A stretch of 64,000 bases of DNA from Celeribacter sp. HF31 (lineage in GTDB: Bacteria; Pseudomonadota; Alphaproteobacteria; Rhodobacterales; Rhodobacteraceae), in NCBI RefSeq assembly GCF_011806455.1, contig NZ_JAATOT010000004.1, positions 62,001 through 126,000 of the forward strand. Direction: 5' to 3'. The notes below the pieces were generated by a model. The model was not told the DNA's origin. It saw nothing but the letters and a program-made list of their open reading frames with translations, and did no database searches. Both the position numbers and the translations under genes were made by a program. Below, piece after piece: positions 18,171 through 27,840 of this stretch (positions are counted from its first letter, which is position 1; each line of letters starts with the position of its first letter).

Positions 18171-19813
18171 CCAAGACACCTCCTCCCGTCCTCGATCTGT
18201 GCAAGCTGGAGATTTCCCTGCCCAAGGGCGCGGACCGTGCTTTCGCGCTCGAAGGCCTCGACCTGACCATCAACGCGGGCGAGATTGTCTGTCTCGTCGG
18301 CGAAAGCGGCTCCGGCAAATCGCTCTGCGCGGGCGCCATCATGGGCCTTCTGCCGGAACCGCATGTGCGGGTGACCGGCGGTGCGATCCGCTTCATGGGC
18401 GAAGAGCTTCGCGGCAAATCGGATGCCGAGATGCGCAAGCTGCGCGGCGCCGATATTTCGATGATCTTCCAGGAGCCGATGACCGCGCTCAACCCGCAGA
18501 AAACCGTGGGGTGGCAAATCGACGAAGTGCTGCGTCTCCACACCAAAATGACCAAGGCGGAGCGCAAGGCCCGCGCGCTTGAGATGTTGGAGCGCGTCCA
18601 CATCCCGGAGCCCGCCTCGGCCTATAACGCCTACCCGCATCAAATCTCCGGTGGCCAGCGTCAGCGGGTGATGATCGCCATGTCTTTGGTGCTTTCGCCG
18701 AAGCTGATCATCGCGGATGAACCGACCACGGCGCTTGATGTGACGACCCAGTTGCAAATCCTGAAACTCATTCGCGAGCTCCAAGAGGAAGAGGGCGCGG
18801 GCGTGCTCTTCATCACCCACGACTTTGGCGTGGTGGCGGAAATTGCCGACAAGGTCGCCGTGCTCTGCCGGGGTGAGCTGGTCGAAAGCGGCACGACGGA
18901 TGCGGTGCTCAACCACCCGCAGCATCCTTACACCCGCGCGCTGATCGGCGCCGTACCCGCACTCACCCCCCCGCCGGTCAAAGCCGCCTCTGACGCGCCT
19001 GTCGTGCTCAAAGGCACGGGGTTGAAAAAGACCTTCGCCGCGCGCGGCGGATTGCTGTCGGGCAAACGCAAAGCGGTGACGGCGGTCAAGGATCTCACCT
19101 TTGAGCTGCGTCAGGGCGAAACCCTTGGCGTCGTCGGTGAAAGCGGCTCCGGCAAGACCACCGTGTCGCGCATCGTCACACGTCTTTTGGAATGTGACCA
19201 AGGCTCTGTCGAGTTGGACGGCACCGATCTTTTGGCCGCCACGCCGAAAGAATTGCGCGCCCTGCGTCAGCACATTCAGATGGTGTTCCAGGACCCGATG
19301 GCCTCGCTCAACCCGCGCAAACGCGTGGTCGACCTCATCGCGCAGGGTCCCATCGTACACGGTGCCGATCCGAAAAAGGCCCGCGAAGACGCGAAGAAGC
19401 TCCTCGAACTTGTTGAGCTGTCCCCCGCCGCGGCCAACCGGTTTCCGCATGAATTCTCCGGCGGTCAGCGTCAGCGCATCGGCATTGCCCGCGCCCTTGC
19501 GATGGAGCCGAAGGTGATCGTTGCCGACGAACCGGTCTCCGCGCTGGATGTCTCGGTGCAGGCGCAGGTGCTCAAACTCTTGGCGGAGCTGCGCGATCGG
19601 CTCAACCTGTCCTTGCTGTTCGTCACCCACGACCTGCGCGTCGCGGCCCAGCTCTGCGACCGGATCATCGTCATGCAAAAGGGCGAGATCGTCGAACACG
19701 GGCCCACCGCGGAGGTCTTCGCCAACCCGCAGCACCCCTACACACAGAATTTGTTGTCTTCCATTCCGGGCCGCGATTGGACCCCCCCGTCGCTGCACGC
19801 GAATGTTGCCTGA
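18167..19813 (+). CDS. ABC transporter ATP-binding protein with two fused ATPase domains (DppD-DppF type)
   Basis: 548 residues from ATG 18167 (ATGA overlap). Two complete ATPase cassettes are fused. The first has Walker A GESGSGKS, signature ISGGQRQR and Walker B LIIADEP. The second, from about residue 290, has [16 protein letters not shown] and VIVADEP. Each ends with the oligopeptide-transporter extension ([10 protein letters not shown] and [10 protein letters not shown]). It energises uptake through the two permeases. Confidence 0.92.
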   Translation: MTKTPPPVLDLCKLEISLPKGADRAFALEGLDLTINAGEIVCLVGESGSGKSLCAGAIMGLLPEPHVRVTGGAIRFMGEELRGKSDAEMRKLRGADISMIFQEPMTALNPQKTVGWQIDEVLRLHTKMTKAERKARALEMLERVHIPEPASAYNAYPHQISGGQRQRVMIAMSLVLSPKLIIADEPTTALDVTTQLQILKLIRELQEEEGAGVLFITHDFGVVAEIADKVAVLCRGELVESGTTDAVLNHPQHPYTRALIGAVPALTPPPVKAASDAPVVLKGTGLKKTFAARGGLLSGKRKAVTAVKDLTFELRQGETLGVVGESGSGKTTVSRIVTRLLECDQGSVELDGTDLLAATPKELRALRQHIQMVFQDPMASLNPRKRVVDLIAQGPIVHGADPKKAREDAKKLLELVELSPAAANRFPHEFSGGQRQRIGIARALAMEPKVIVADEPVSALDVSVQAQVLKLLAELRDRLNLSLLFVTHDLRVAAQLCDRIIVMQKGEIVEHGPTAEVFANPQHPYTQNLLSSIPGRDWTPPSLHANVA

Positions 19814-19822
19814 GGTTTTACC

Positions 19823-21448
19823 ATGTCACTGGAATTTAAAGATATTCGAAGCGCTCTGATCGGCGAGGGGGCGGCCATCTCCGGCCCCTTCGGACCCCGC
19901 GCCCTGATCTATGCCGATTACGTCGCCTCCGGCCGGGCACTTGGGTTCATCGAAGACGCGATCCGCACCCATGTCCTGCCCTATTATGGCAACACCCATA
20001 CGGAGACCTCTTTCGTCGGGCGCCGCACCACGCAGCTCCGGGAAATGGCGCGCGAAGCGGTGCGTTCGGCGGTCGATGCGGATGAAAATCACGCGGTGAT
20101 CTTCACCGGCTCTGGCGCGACCGGCGCGGTCGACAAGCTGGTGCGGGCCTTTGCCATGAAAGGCCTCTCGCAAGGCGTGGTCTTTGTCGGTCCCTATGAG
20201 CATCACTCCAACGATCTGCCCTGGCGGGAAAGCGGGGCAGAGCTGGTGCGCATTCCCTTGAATGCGGCAGGCACGATCTGTCTGGAAACGCTGGAACAGG
20301 CGCTCGAAACTCATGCCGACGCGCCTCTCAAAATCGGAGCCTTCTCGGCCGCCTCTAACGTCACCGGCGTGCGCACCGACCTGCGCGCGATTGCCAAGCT
20401 GCTCCACGAACATGACGCCTTTTGTGTCGCCGATTTCGCCGCCGCCGCGCCCTATATGCCGGTGGAACTCGCGGAAACATCGCAAGGCGCAGGCGACCGG
20501 ATCGACGCCGCCGTGATCTCGCCGCATAAATTCCCCGGCGGCCCCGGGGCCTCCGGTGTGCTGATCGCCGAACGGAGCCTCTTTGACACCACGCGCCCGA
20601 CGCTCACGGGCGGCGGCACGGTGAGCTACGTGACGTCTGAGGGCCACAGCTACATCACCGATCCCGAGCACCGCGAAGAGGGTGGCACCCCCGCCATCGT
20701 CGACAACATCCGCGCCGGCATGGTGATGCAGCTCAAACGCGACATGGACGAGGCTCGTGTCGAGGCCCGCGAAACCGTGTTGACCCGTCGGATGGAAGAG
20801 GCGCTGCGCGCCATTCCGGGGATGGAGCTTTTGGGGCCGTCGAATGTGCCGCGTCTGGGGATTTTCTCGTTCAACCTGCGGGTCAAAGGCAAGCTGTTGC
20901 ACCACAACTATGTCGTGGCTTTGCTCAATGATCTGTTCGGGATTCAGGCCCGTGGCGGCTGTTCCTGTGCCGGGCCGTACGGACACTCCTTACTCGACAT
21001 CGACCTGACCACAAGCGCGCGCCACGAGGCCGCCGTGCAGCACGGCCATTCGATCTTCCGTCCCGGCTGGGCGCGGTTCGGGGTGAACTGGTTCTTCGAG
21101 GAGGAAGACGTGGACAAGATCGCCAGTGCCATCCGCTTTGTCTCCGAACACGGTCTCGACATGCTGGCCTATTACCAACTCGATGCGGTCGAGGGCATAT
21201 GGCGTGCAACGCCCAGTTTTGAGGACACTTGTCCCACCGCACTTTCTGCGCTTTGGGAAAGCCAATCGTCGCAAATGGACACAGTGCCTGATTTCTCCAG
21301 CTGCCTCGCGCAGGCTGAGGCCTTGGCCGAGACCGCCAAAACGCTCGACTGCTGTGCCGGGCCGGATCTCTCCGCCGAAGAAGAGGCGCTGCGTTGGTTC
21401 TGGCTGCCACAGGAAGTCACCGGCCTGATTCCGGAAGGAGCGGCATGA
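19823..21448 (+). CDS. Class V PLP-dependent aminotransferase, cysteine-desulfurase / selenocysteine-lyase-like
   Basis: 541 residues, longer than the usual 400-residue enzymes because of a C-terminal extension after residue 440. The PLP lysine is in SPHKFPGG, and the substrate loop carries RGGCSCAGPYGH in the position of the catalytic cysteine region. The N-terminus (ADYVASGRALGFIEDAI...NTHTETSFVGRRTT) matches the selenocysteine-lyase-like subgroup. The family removes sulfur from cysteine or performs related beta-elimination; exact activity is inferred. It follows the transporter at nine bases and overlaps the oxidoreductase gene, supporting a catabolic operon around a sulfur amino acid. Confidence 0.8.
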   Translation: MSLEFKDIRSALIGEGAAISGPFGPRALIYADYVASGRALGFIEDAIRTHVLPYYGNTHTETSFVGRRTTQLREMAREAVRSAVDADENHAVIFTGSGATGAVDKLVRAFAMKGLSQGVVFVGPYEHHSNDLPWRESGAELVRIPLNAAGTICLETLEQALETHADAPLKIGAFSAASNVTGVRTDLRAIAKLLHEHDAFCVADFAAAAPYMPVELAETSQGAGDRIDAAVISPHKFPGGPGASGVLIAERSLFDTTRPTLTGGGTVSYVTSEGHSYITDPEHREEGGTPAIVDNIRAGMVMQLKRDMDEARVEARETVLTRRMEEALRAIPGMELLGPSNVPRLGIFSFNLRVKGKLLHHNYVVALLNDLFGIQARGGCSCAGPYGHSLLDIDLTTSARHEAAVQHGHSIFRPGWARFGVNWFFEEEDVDKIASAIRFVSEHGLDMLAYYQLDAVEGIWRATPSFEDTCPTALSALWESQSSQMDTVPDFSSCLAQAEALAETAKTLDCCAGPDLSAEEEALRWFWLPQEVTGLIPEGAA

Positions 21449-22746
21449 TGTCTGTCGACTTTCCGAAATCCCTCTGGGCCGCCACCGCGCCCGACCGCCC
21501 GCTTTCCGCACCGCTCGAAGGCGTCGAGGAAACCGATGTCGCCGTGATCGGCGCGGGGTTCACCGGCCTCTCCGCCGCCATTGAGGCCCGCAAACGCGGC
21601 CATGCGGTCACCGTTGTCGAAGGCAAAGCCGCAGGATGGGGCGCGTCGGGGCGCAACAACGGCCAGGTGATCCCGATCCTGACCTCTGCCGAACCCGATG
21701 TCTGGGTGTCGCGCTATGGCGAGACCGGCAAACGCATGGTCCGGCTGATCGGCAACTCGGGCGATGTGCTGTTCGATCTGGTGCGCGAATTCGACATGCA
21801 GGCGGAGGCCGAACAGACCGGCTGGTTCCAACCGGCCCATAGCCCCGGTCGTGTGAAACTGTCGCAAAAACGCGTCGAAGCCTGGGCGCGCCATGGCTTT
21901 CCGGCGGAGCTGAAAGACGCCAAAGAATGTGCGGACATCTTAGGCACGGATTTCTGGTACGGCGGCATGTTCAACCCGACGGGCGGCCATATCAATCCGC
22001 TCGCCTTGGCACGTGAAATGGCGCGGGTGGCGGAACATCTGGGCGCGGTGATCCATGAGGACAGTCCGGTGATCTCTTATGAGCGCGTCGGCTCTGAATG
22101 GGTGATCAAAACGGCGCAGGGCACGCTCAAGGCTCGGGCACTGATCCTTGCCACCAACGCTTACACGGGCGAATTGGCTCCGCGTCTGGCGCCTCGGATT
22201 GCGCGCTCGATTGTGCCGGTGCTGAGCTGGCAAATGGCGACAGCACCCTTGGGCGACAACCTGCGTCAGAAAATCCTGCCGGGGCGTCAGGCGGTCTCAG
22301 ACACGCGCGGGGATTTGCGGTTTTTCCGATATGACGCGCGCAATCGGCTGATCACCGGCGGTGCCGTGATGGGGTCTTTTGACGTTGCCAACCGCGTGCG
22401 CAAGAAAGCCGCGAAGAGCCTCGCCGAGGCCTTCCCAGAACTGGGCGTTCCGGAAATGACCCATGTCTGGTCGGGCTATATCGGCATGAACTGGGACCGC
22501 TTCCCGCGTGTTCACAAACTCGGCCCCGATGGCTGGGCCTGGATCGGGTGTAACGGGCGCGGTGTGGCGCTTGGCACCTCTTTGGGCCGCGAGTTGGCCC
22601 GCGCCGCCACCGGCCAACCGGAAGATGAACTGGCCCTGCCGGTGACCGAGCCGCATCCCTTCCCGGCGCATGGCTTTGTGCGCCGCTTTGCCCCCACCTA
22701 TCTGGCCTGGCTCAAACGTCAGGACCACAAGGAAGTGAACCTATGA
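21445..22746 (+). CDS. DadA-like FAD-dependent amine/D-amino acid oxidoreductase
   Basis: 433 residues, ATG 21445 overlapping the previous stop. The N-terminal FAD-binding motif is GAGFTGLSAAIEARKRG, followed by the Ser-Gly-Arg-Asn-Asn sequence (WGASGRNNGQVIP) typical of the DAO family. The C-terminal FAD contact lies around WIGCNGRGVALG. It should oxidise a C-N bond of an amino acid or a cyclic imino acid, passing electrons to oxygen or the quinone pool. In this operon, a thiazolidine- or D-amino-acid-type substrate is conceivable, but this is inference. Confidence 0.82.
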   Translation: MMSVDFPKSLWAATAPDRPLSAPLEGVEETDVAVIGAGFTGLSAAIEARKRGHAVTVVEGKAAGWGASGRNNGQVIPILTSAEPDVWVSRYGETGKRMVRLIGNSGDVLFDLVREFDMQAEAEQTGWFQPAHSPGRVKLSQKRVEAWARHGFPAELKDAKECADILGTDFWYGGMFNPTGGHINPLALAREMARVAEHLGAVIHEDSPVISYERVGSEWVIKTAQGTLKARALILATNAYTGELAPRLAPRIARSIVPVLSWQMATAPLGDNLRQKILPGRQAVSDTRGDLRFFRYDARNRLITGGAVMGSFDVANRVRKKAAKSLAEAFPELGVPEMTHVWSGYIGMNWDRFPRVHKLGPDGWAWIGCNGRGVALGTSLGRELARAATGQPEDELALPVTEPHPFPAHGFVRRFAPTYLAWLKRQDHKEVNL

Positions 22747-23237
22747 CCGAAGAAAAAAAGATGGACCTGAACGACGTTCCGATCCTGCTCCGCCGCCGCA
22801 TCGAGGCGATGATCCTCAAACATGTGCTCGACGTGATCACCGAGCGCACGGGTCGCGAAGAGGCCGAGGCCGTGATCGGGGCGGCCTGTTCCAAATCCGC
22901 AATCGAACAAGGTCAGATGCTGGCCGAAGTGCTGGGCCATGCGCCAGACCTGACGGATTTTGCCGCGATCCAGCCGAACTGGACCCGCGAGGATGCACTC
23001 AGAATCGAGACCATTGAGATGTCCGAGGAAAAGATGGATTTCAACGTGGTGAAATGCCGATATGCGGAGATGTATCAGGAAATGGGGCTGGGCGATATCG
23101 GCCACCTGTTGTCCTGCAATCGTGATGGCGATTTCTGCATCGGCTATAATCCGGAGATCGAAATGACCCGCACGCAGACGATCATGAAAGGCGCGAGCCA
23201 CTGCGATTTCCGTTACAGAATGAAGAAGGAGGCCTGA
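22743..23237 (+). CDS. L-2-amino-thiazoline-4-carboxylic acid hydrolase family protein
   Basis: 164 residues, overlapping the previous gene by ATGA. The C-terminal half reads CRYAEMYQEMGLGDIGHLLSC, then DFCIGYNPEIEM and KGASHCDFRY. This is the conserved pattern of the ATC-hydrolase family (PF14196), with Cys and Asp positions retained. In Pseudomonas the founding enzyme opens the thiazoline ring of L-2-amino-thiazoline-4-carboxylate to N-carbamoyl-cysteine on the way to cysteine. The neighbours (an M20 amidohydrolase, a cysteine-desulfurase-like enzyme, a cysteine-type Lrp regulator) fit a related ring-opening role. Many family members are uncharacterised, so the true substrate may differ. 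Confidence 0.78.
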   Translation: MTEEKKMDLNDVPILLRRRIEAMILKHVLDVITERTGREEAEAVIGAACSKSAIEQGQMLAEVLGHAPDLTDFAAIQPNWTREDALRIETIEMSEEKMDFNVVKCRYAEMYQEMGLGDIGHLLSCNRDGDFCIGYNPEIEMTRTQTIMKGASHCDFRYRMKKEA

Positions 23238-23238
23238 G

Positions 23239-24408
23239 ATGGCTGTCGAGAATTGGGTCGCCAAACAGGTTGCGGATCTGACGGAATTCCGCCGCGATCT
23301 GCATATGAACCCCGAGCTTTTGTATGACGTGGAACGCACGGCGCAGAAGGTGGCCGAGGCACTTCGGGCCGCCGGGGTCGATGAGGTCCATGAAGGCATC
23401 GGCAAGACCGGCGTGGTCGGTGTGATCCGGGGTCAAAGCAATCTGTCCGGGCGCTCCATCGGTCTGCGCGCCGATATGGATGCGCTCCCTATTTTGGAGG
23501 AAACCGGCAAGCCCTATGCCTCGCAGGTGCCGGGCAAGATGCACGCCTGCGGCCATGACGGACACACGACGATGCTCTTGGGCGCGGCGCGGCATCTGGC
23601 GGAGAGCCGGGCCTTTGATGGGACCGTGGTTGTGATCTTCCAACCCGCCGAAGAGGGCGGCGCGGGCGCACGCGCGATGATCGAGGACGGGCTCTTCACT
23701 CGCTGGCCCTGTGATGAGGTCTACGGCATGCACAACCGTCCGAACTTGCCGGTCGGGCAATTCACCATCAATTCCGGGCCGATCATGGGCTCGGTCGATG
23801 AGGTGAAAATCACCATCACCGGGCGCGGTGGCCATGCGGCACGTCCCGAACAGACCATCGACCCTCTCCCCATCGCGGGCGCGCTGTTGCAGGCGGTTCA
23901 GACGCTGACCTCGCGCAACATGGACCCGATCGACAGTGCGGTGATCTCGCTCTGCACCATTCAGGCCGGGAATGCGTTCAACGTCATTCCGCAGGATGTG
24001 ACCCTGACCGGCACAGTGCGGACGCTGCGCGAAGAGGTGCGCGATATGATCGAAGAGCGGCTGACGGCCATGGTCGGCAATATCGCCGCCGCCTATGGTG
24101 CGGTGGGCACGACCGAATACACGCGCCACTATCCGGTGACGGTGAACCACGCGCGTGAAACCGAACTGGCCGCCAAGGCCGCGCAAGAGGTGGCGGGTGT
24201 CGAGAACGTGTTCCTCGACATGCCGCAAACCCTGGGCGGAGAGGATTTTTCCTTCATGCTCAACGAAGTGCCCGGTGCGATGATCAATGTCGGCAACGGC
24301 CCGTCAGCGGCGCTGCACCACCCGCTCTATGATTTCAACGACGACGTGATCGCCTGGGGCAGTTCCTATTGGACCACTTTGGTGCGGCAACGTCTTCCGC
24401 TTGGTTAG
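23239..24408 (+). CDS. M20-family amidohydrolase (hippurate / N-acyl or N-carbamoyl amino acid hydrolase type)
   Basis: 389 residues. The dinuclear zinc site residues are visible: RADMDALPI, MHACGHDGHTTMLLG, PAEEGGAGA and the C-terminal GGEDFSF with LHHPLYDF. This is the IAA-amino acid/hippurate hydrolase branch, which cleaves an amide to free an amino acid. It starts one base after the ATC-hydrolase-like gene and ends the operon. In the characterised Pseudomonas route, ring opening is followed by an N-carbamoyl-cysteine amidohydrolase; this enzyme occupies the equivalent place in the operon, an argument from context only. Confidence 0.88.
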   Translation: MAVENWVAKQVADLTEFRRDLHMNPELLYDVERTAQKVAEALRAAGVDEVHEGIGKTGVVGVIRGQSNLSGRSIGLRADMDALPILEETGKPYASQVPGKMHACGHDGHTTMLLGAARHLAESRAFDGTVVVIFQPAEEGGAGARAMIEDGLFTRWPCDEVYGMHNRPNLPVGQFTINSGPIMGSVDEVKITITGRGGHAARPEQTIDPLPIAGALLQAVQTLTSRNMDPIDSAVISLCTIQAGNAFNVIPQDVTLTGTVRTLREEVRDMIEERLTAMVGNIAAAYGAVGTTEYTRHYPVTVNHARETELAAKAAQEVAGVENVFLDMPQTLGGEDFSFMLNEVPGAMINVGNGPSAALHHPLYDFNDDVIAWGSSYWTTLVRQRLPLG

Positions 24409-24496
24409 GGGCGTGGCGCCGAGAGTGACATTTTCGGCGCGCATTCGGCGCATGTGAGAGGGCCAAAGTCGCTGACGGGTATGAGGTGTGCCAAGG

Positions 24497-25396
24497 CTAA
24501 AGAGTCATCCCTCCGCCCAGGCGTCGCGCGAGCGCGAGCAACATCTGTGCCGCTTCGGACTGTGGCATCTGATCGCGCAAGAGAATGCCAAGGGCGATCG
24601 GGGGCGGCAAATCCGGAACCGCGATCGCGACGAGGCCAAGCGCGTGCAATTGACTGTGGTAAAGCGGCGCGGGACTGAGTGCGACGACATCTGTCGAGAC
24701 GTTCAGGATCATTTTCAGGTAAGGTGAACTGCATTCGATGAGCGGATGTGTGAACTGAATGCCACGACTGTTGAGCCACTCGAAAACGATATGATCCGCG
24801 CTGCCGGGCATCATATTCGCTACCCAACGCTTTTGTGCCAGCGCCTCCCAGCTCATCTTGACGCAGGTGTCTGTCGTCAGACGGGTGATCGGGATCATGC
24901 GCATGTCGCCAAGCTGTTCAAAGCTGAGATCAGGGGGGATTTCCTCGGGTTTGGCCAGAACCATCGCGAAATCGAGATCGCCTGTGCGCAGTGCGGGCAC
25001 CACGGTGGAGAGGACGCCCGTTTGGATCTGAAGTCTTCCGTCAGGAAAATCTGACTGAAACGCGGTCACAAGACGTGCGAGTTTGGCGTTGGCAACGGCG
25101 GGCGTGACAGCGATGCGCACATGGGCCGTATCCTGACCGGAAATCCGCCGCACCTCTTCTTTCGCCCGCCTAATCGCGGCAAGTGCAAGGCTGGCATGGT
25201 CCAGCAAGACTGTGCCGGCGCGCGTGAACTTTGTGCCCTCCGTTTGACGGTCGAGAAGAGGTGCGCCGGTGTCCCGCTCAAGCTCTTTCAGGGCGCGCGT
25301 GACGGCGCTTTGGCTCAGACCCAGAGCCCGCGCTGCACCCCGGATCGAGCCGGTTTCGGCCAGCGCGGTGATGGCCTCCAACTGGTTGATGCGCAA
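24497..25396 (-). CDS. LysR-family transcriptional regulator
   Basis: 299 residues if started at the TTG at 25396, which follows GGAGG by five bases and gives the normal LysR opening RINQLEAITALAETGSIRGAARALGLSQSAVTRALKELE. An in-frame codon at 25510 would add 38 residues that overlap the divergent promoter and look non-coding. The C-terminal domain has the periplasmic-binding fold expected for an inducer. It is divergent from the serine hydrolase gene (130-base gap) and probably controls it. Confidence 0.87.
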   Translation of the reverse strand: MRINQLEAITALAETGSIRGAARALGLSQSAVTRALKELERDTGAPLLDRQTEGTKFTRAGTVLLDHASLALAAIRRAKEEVRRISGQDTAHVRIAVTPAVANAKLARLVTAFQSDFPDGRLQIQTGVLSTVVPALRTGDLDFAMVLAKPEEIPPDLSFEQLGDMRMIPITRLTTDTCVKMSWEALAQKRWVANMMPGSADHIVFEWLNSRGIQFTHPLIECSSPYLKMILNVSTDVVALSPAPLYHSQLHALGLVAIAVPDLPPPIALGILLRDQMPQSEAAQMLLALARRLGGGMTL

Positions 25397-25526
25397 ATCT
25401 ACCTCCGTGACGGCCCTGGTACGGTTCACCTGACAACGAAACGAGGTCACCCTACCATATTTTGCGTCTATTCGAAGATAAAAACCTTTCTCAGAGTGTT
25501 TCAAACACAACAGGAGAGGTGACAGG

Positions 25527-26762
25527 ATGACAAGACTGCGGAAAGCCGCGTTGACGGTGCTCGCACTGACGGTGCCAATGGTGGCACATGCTGATCAGAT
25601 CCAAAGCGATCCGACGCAGGGTGCACATTGGCTGACCCCAACCATGATCAACGGCCGGGCGCATATGTTCGATCCGGGGCTGAACTTTTTGACCTTTCAG
25701 CATATGGATCAGATGTTTGCCACCCGTGAGGTCAAGGCCGGCAGCGATGTGTGGGACTTGCCCTCCGACCCGATTTCTCTGGAGGGTGACTATACCATCA
25801 ACGGTGAAACCATGAGCTTCGCCGAGGCGCTCGAACTCACGGATGCCAATGGTCTGGTGGTCGTGAAAAATGGCAAAATTGCCTATGAGACCTATCTCAA
25901 TGGCAGCGATGCACAGACCCGGTTCATCACCTTTTCGGTTGCGAAATCCTATGTCTCCACCCTGGTGGGCTTTGCGTTGAATGACGGCCTGATCGACAGT
26001 CTGGATGATAAGGTGACGAAATATCTGCCGGAGATGGAAGGCACCGGATATGACGGACCGACCATCGAAGATGTGTTGCGCATGCGTTCAGGGGTCGACT
26101 GGCTGGAATACTATGAATTCGGCAGCGACACACAGTTGACTGAGGTGCATGACAATGCGCTGGTGGGCTATAATTACCGCTGGTGCGATTACGCCGCTGA
26201 CAAATCCGTTCCGGGGGAGACCGCACCAGGAGAGGCGTTCAATTACACCACCCTCGACACCAGTGTTCTGGGCTGTCTCGTCGAGAAGGTCATCGGGAAA
26301 ACGGGCGCCGAATATATGTCCGAAAAACTGTGGCAACCGGCGGGTATGGAAGCCGATGCCTATTGGATCATGGATGGGCCAGAGGCTGTGGGCCGGGAGT
26401 TCTATGGCGCGGGTCTGAATGCCACGCTGCGTGATCATGCCCGTTTTGGCCTGATGTTCCTGAATGGCGGTCAGGCCAATGGCAAACAGGTCGTACCGGC
26501 GGACTGGGTGGCCAAAGCCACCATTCCCGATGCGGGCTATGAACCTGTCGCGGAGGGCGAGTTGGAAGGGTATCAATATCAGTGGTGGACCTACGACAAC
26601 TCCGACGCCTACGCCGCACTGGGTCTGTTTCACCAGTATATTTACATCGACCCGACAGAAGACGTGGTGATCGTCAAGGCCAGCCATACGGAAGAGCCGG
26701 TGGGGCGCGACGCAGAAAATCTGGAATTGTTTGCGCAGATCGAGGCGCGCCTCAAAAAGTAA
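25527..26762 (+). CDS. Periplasmic serine hydrolase of the beta-lactamase family (class C / 6-aminohexanoate-dimer-hydrolase-like)
   Basis: 411 residues with a Sec signal peptide (AALTVLALTVPMVAHA). The catalytic Ser-x-x-Lys is in FSVAKSYVST, the second motif tyrosine lies in FNYTTLD, and a C-terminal region around GLFHQYIYIDP occupies the place of the third motif. Proteins of this fold include esterases, amide hydrolases and penicillin-binding proteins, so a true beta-lactamase role cannot be assumed. It is preceded by a divergent LysR gene and followed by a terminator at 26770-26810. Confidence 0.82.
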   Translation: MTRLRKAALTVLALTVPMVAHADQIQSDPTQGAHWLTPTMINGRAHMFDPGLNFLTFQHMDQMFATREVKAGSDVWDLPSDPISLEGDYTINGETMSFAEALELTDANGLVVVKNGKIAYETYLNGSDAQTRFITFSVAKSYVSTLVGFALNDGLIDSLDDKVTKYLPEMEGTGYDGPTIEDVLRMRSGVDWLEYYEFGSDTQLTEVHDNALVGYNYRWCDYAADKSVPGETAPGEAFNYTTLDTSVLGCLVEKVIGKTGAEYMSEKLWQPAGMEADAYWIMDGPEAVGREFYGAGLNATLRDHARFGLMFLNGGQANGKQVVPADWVAKATIPDAGYEPVAEGELEGYQYQWWTYDNSDAYAALGLFHQYIYIDPTEDVVIVKASHTEEPVGRDAENLELFAQIEARLKK

Positions 26763-26769
26763 AGAGAAG

Positions 26770-26810
26770 AGGCCCCGTCATGTGTGCCATGGTAGATCGC
26801 GGGGCCTTTT
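26770..26810 (+). terminator. Rho-independent terminator after the serine hydrolase gene
   Basis: Stem AGGCCCCG / CGGGGCCT with a 22-base loop, then TTT, starting seven bases after the stop codon at 26762. Confidence 0.75.
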
Positions 26811-27542
26811 CTACGAGTCGACCGGATTGTGAAAGAAGGAGCCGACATGGCCGAGCACCCGCCAATCCGGCAGCTTGGCCGCACGTTGCGCCAGAACCTC
26901 CTGCATCACGGTTGCGGGCGTCCGGGGCGGGGCAACTCACGCAGCCCCGCATAGCTCAGAAGAGGGTGCCACGGACGGGGCAGGCGCAGGGTCACCTCGG
27001 AGACGATGTCGCGCCCCGGCTGGTCCTTGAAGATACTGTGGCGATAGGCAAGCCGACAGTCGGCCTTGTCCAGCATCACCATTCTATTCTCTTTGCGATC
27101 ATAGGCTTTGAGGCGTTCGAAGACATCGGACAGTTCCACGCCATAGGTGTCGATGTTCTGGATCGGCGCAGCGCCGGCCGTACCGGGAATGCCCGCGAGG
27201 TTTTCCAATCCGCCGAGGCCAGCCCCCGTGATCTGCGCCACCAGAGAGGGCCAATCTTCGCCCGCTTGCGCCTTGATCTTGATGTGATTTGCCACGCTGC
27301 CCTCGACGCACCATCCCTTGATCGCCATCACCGCCATCACCGCCACCACCGCGCGGAGCCTCTTGGGCAAGAGGCAATTGCTCCCCCCCGCCCAGCAAAT
27401 AAAGCGGCAGGTCGAGGCGTTCAGAAAGCTGAGCGATCTCGGCAATCTCTTCGACACGCGTCACCTCTGCGCCATAGCGCGCAAGGGATGAAAAGCCGAA
27501 GCTGTTGCGGGGAGAAAGGTCGAAATAATCCGTGACGCGCAT
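26811..27542 (-). pseudogene. murB: murB (UDP-N-acetylenolpyruvoylglucosamine reductase) pseudogene, frameshifted and 3'-truncated
   Basis: Reading back from ATG 27542, the frame gives NSFGFSSLARYGAEV and LPLYLLGGG. It then shifts at a run of seven G residues near 27385; the next frame carries on with SNCLL, GEDWPSL, GLENLAGIPGTAGAAPIQN and CRLAYRHSIFK. A second indel near 26925 moves to a third frame with LAQRAAKLPDWRVLG and GSFFHNPV. A stop follows at 26811, where the last 100 or so residues of MurB should be. The pieces resemble the E. coli-type (type I) MurB rather than the form usual in alphaproteobacteria, suggesting a transferred and now dead copy. Confidence 0.85.
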
Positions 27543-27610
27543 GAAAGGTTCTCCGAGAGAGGTTATCCGAGCGCCTCTGCGCGTTGAACTTCGGAAATCA
27601 CATAGGTGCG

Positions 27611-27812
27611 GCGCCGGCGCGCTGACCATGACGCCGATGGCATAGGCGGTGACCAATTGGCCCGCCGCGGGGATCGAGGTGCTGGTGCCCTCGGCAATCG
27701 CGGGCAATAGGCCCATAGGCGCGAATCCCGTGGTGCCGATGCCGAAGGAGCCGAGGCCCAGAGCCAACAAGGGCAGGGCGGAGGAGGTCGAAGTGTGAGC
27801 TCTGCGGTGCAT
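27611..27812 (-). pseudogene. N-terminal fragment of an MFS transporter
   Basis: About 67 residues starting at 27812 read ALPLLALGLGSFGIGTTGF, MGLLPAIAEG and SIPAAGQLVTAYAIGVMVSAP. This is the first two helices of an AraJ/PbuE-type major facilitator. The sequence then loses similarity. The remaining ten helices are absent. Confidence 0.7.
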
Positions 27813-27840
27813 GTTCGAGACGGAAAACAGGAGCTTCACC

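Noticed and set aside
24416-24440. GCGCCGA/TCGGCGC hairpin after the M20 gene as a terminator
   Set aside because: The stem is only seven pairs with no T tract on either strand, so termination is not supported.
25527-26762. Antibiotic-resistance beta-lactamase
   Set aside because: Only the general Ser-x-x-Lys fold is shared; the third motif is not a clear KTG and close likeness is to amide/ester hydrolases, so resistance is not supported.
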